DNA of 64,000 nt from assembly GCF_046630445.1 (NCBI RefSeq), contig NC_092338.1:343485501-343549500 (forward strand), in the 5' to 3' direction. The position numbers and the translations under genes were made by a program. The notes under the pieces are model-generated. The model was given only the letters and a program-made list of their open reading frames with translations. It did no database searches and was not told the DNA's origin. Numbering within the stretch: position 1 is the first letter of the stretch; every line of letters starts with the position of its first letter. Positions 61,911 through 64,000 of the stretch are shown here, piece after piece. The stretch is from Rutidosis leptorrhynchoides (lineage: Eukaryota > Streptophyta > Magnoliopsida > Asterales > Asteraceae).

Positions 61911-64000
61911 TGTAGTGACCCGAACTTTTTCATGTTTATATATATATTAAATGAAATTGTTATTTACATGATTAAGTGTTTCCAACATGTTAAGCAATCA
62001 AACTTGTTAAGACTTGATTAATTGAAATAGGTTTCATATAGACAATTGACCACCCAAGTTGACCGGTGATTCACGAACGTTAAAACTTGTAAAAACTATA
62101 CGATGACATATATATGGTTATATATATAGTTAACATGATTTTATTATAAGTATGTATCTCATTAGGTATTTTAACAATGAGTTATATACATAAAAATGAG
62201 ACTATTAATTTAAGAAACTCGAAAACGATATATATAACGATTATCGTTATAACAACGTCTTACTAGGTACATATGAATCATATTAAGATATTGATACACT
62301 TGGTTAATTATGTTAAATGATAAGTAAATATATTATTAAGTGTATTAACAATGAAATACATATGTAAAAATAAGACTACTAACTTAATGATTTCGAAACG
62401 AGACATATATGTAACGATTATCGTTGTAACGACATTTAACTGTATATATATCATACTAAGATATATTATATATCATAATATCATGATAATATAACAATTT
62501 AACATCTCATTTGTTATAATAAACAATGGGTTAACAACATTCAACAAGATCGTTAACCTAAAGGTTTCAAAACAACATTTACATGTAACGACTAACGATG
62601 ACTTAACGACTCAGTTAAAATGTATATACATGTAGTGTATTTAGATGTATTAGTACACTTTTGAAAGACTTCAAGACACATATCAAAGTACTTCTACTTA
62701 ACAAAAATGCTTACAATTGCATTTTCATTCATTTTCATCAACAATTCTACTCGTATGCAACTGTATTCGTACTCGTACAATACCCAGCTCCTAGACGAAT
62801 ATACTATTAGTATATATACATAATAATTCAGATCTTAGCAGCCTTATATAGTCAACAAACATGTGTAACCAACAATTAGTCAACTAGCATAACTTATGAG
62901 CAAGACTTCAAGACAGTTATCAAAATACTTCTACTTAACAAAAATGCTTACAATTACATCCTCGTTCAGTTTCATCAACAATTCTACTCGTATGCACCCG
63001 TATTCGTACTCGTACAATACACAGCTTTTAGATGTATGTACTATTGGTATATACACTCCAATGATCAGCTCTTAGCAGCCTATGTGAGTCACCTAACACA
63101 TGTGGGAACCATCATTTGGTAACTAGCATGAAATATCTCATAAAATTACAAAAATATGAGTAATCATTCATGACTTATTTACATGAAAACAAAATTACAT
63201 ATCCTTTATATCTAATCCATACACCAACGACCAAAAACACCTACAAACACTTTCATTCTTCAATTTTCTTCATCTAATTGATCTCTCTCAAGTTCTATCT
63301 TCAAGTTCTAAGTGTTCTTCATAAATTTCAAAAGTTCTAGTTTCATAAAATCAAGAATACTTCCAAGATTGCAAGTTTACTTCCAAGTTTTCTAAATCCA
63401 TTCCAAGTAATCATCCAAGATCAAGAAACCTTTGTTACTTACAGTAGGTTATCTTTCTAATATAAGGTAATAATCATATTCAAACTTTAATTCAATTTCT
63501 ATAACTATAACAATCTTATTTCGAGTGGAAATCTTACTTGAAATTGTTTTCGTGTCATGATTCTGCTTCAAGAACTTTCAAGCCATCCAAGGATCCTTTG
63601 AAGCTAGATCTATTTTTCTCATTTCTGGTAGGTTTATCCAGGGAACTTGAGGTAGTAATGATGTTCATAACATCAATCAATTCATACATATAAAGCTATC
63701 TTATTCGAAGGTTTAAACTTGTAATCACTAGAACATAGTTTAGTTAATTCTAAACTTGTTCGCAAATAAAAGTTAATCCTTCTAACGTGACTTTTAAAAT
63801 CAACTAAACACATGTTCTATATCTATATGATATGCTAACTTAATGATTTAAAACCTGGAAACACGAAAAACACCGTAAAACCGGATTTACGCCGTCGTAG
63901 TAACACCGCGGGCTGTTTTGGGTTAGTTAATTAAAAACTATGATAAACTTTGATTTAAAAGTTGTTATTCTGGGAAAATGATTTTTATTATGAACGTGAA
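61911..64000 (+). repeat. LTR of element F, 5' part, runs off the window
   Basis: Starts TGTAGTGACCCGAAC exactly where the helicase frame stops. The head matches the TGTRRYGACCC pattern of B, D and E. At least 2.1 kb, non-coding and AT-rich with a 237-bp imperfect tandem duplication. The left flank GAAAC (61906-61910) should recur after its far end. Confidence 0.75.
62666..63139. repeat. Imperfect tandem duplication, 237-bp unit, in the F LTR
   Basis: Units 62666-62902 and 62903-63139 both begin AGACTTCAAGACA and share TTCTACTTAACAAAAATGCT, ATTCTACTCGTATGCA and CTCGTACAATAC at the same spacing. Confidence 0.82.

Overview
This is plant nuclear DNA: very AT-rich, packed with long-terminal-repeat (LTR) retrotransposons, a plant-type Helitron, TA and TTA microsatellites, and remnants of intron-containing genes. 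The LTR styles remind me of Asteraceae (daisy family), but that is recollection and not proof. I see no intact ordinary cellular gene, no tRNA or rRNA, and nothing bacterial.

Layout. 1-2675 is the 3' part of a gypsy-type LTR. 2945-4310 (minus) is a broken, intron-containing copy of LST8, the WD40 subunit of the TOR kinase complex, with a possible 5' UTR exon near 5428-5600. 7033-8566 is a poly(A)-tailed retroposon flanked by a 13-bp target duplication. 9364 to about 30116 is a decayed Tat/Ogre-like element (A) that keeps only the end of gag, the protease and antisense frames. Its 5' LTR is split by element B (9431-24435, duplication CACCG), a large non-autonomous retrotransposon with 5.1-kb LTRs, one small intact ORF and a captured poly(A)-binding-protein fragment. 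The 3' LTR of B is itself split by element C (19847-21513, duplication ATTAT). The nesting is therefore A > B > C.

From about 30.9 kb to 61910 the host sequence is a decayed Helitron whose Rep/helicase gene can be followed exon by exon. Gypsy element D (32208-44105, minus, duplication TTGTG) sits in one of its introns. A 1.47-kb gypsy ORF0-gag fragment (46183-47652) lies between two copies of an 816-bp Helitron segment. Gypsy element E (50255-61230, duplication CATGG) landed in the helicase Walker A motif, and the LTR of a further element F starts at 61911 and runs off the window.

D, E, B and the captured fragment look like relatives of the Tekay (Del) chromovirus lineage. Those with coding capacity share an extra ORF (called ORF0 here) between the primer binding site and gag: a disordered acidic or Pro/Ser-rich N-terminus followed by a coiled coil. 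It is intact in B and D even where gag-pol is absent or riddled with stops. The most interesting points are this ORF0, the Helitron-gypsy-Helitron duplication, the unusual TA...TA LTR ends of E, an LTR block shared by four families, and the PABP capture in B.
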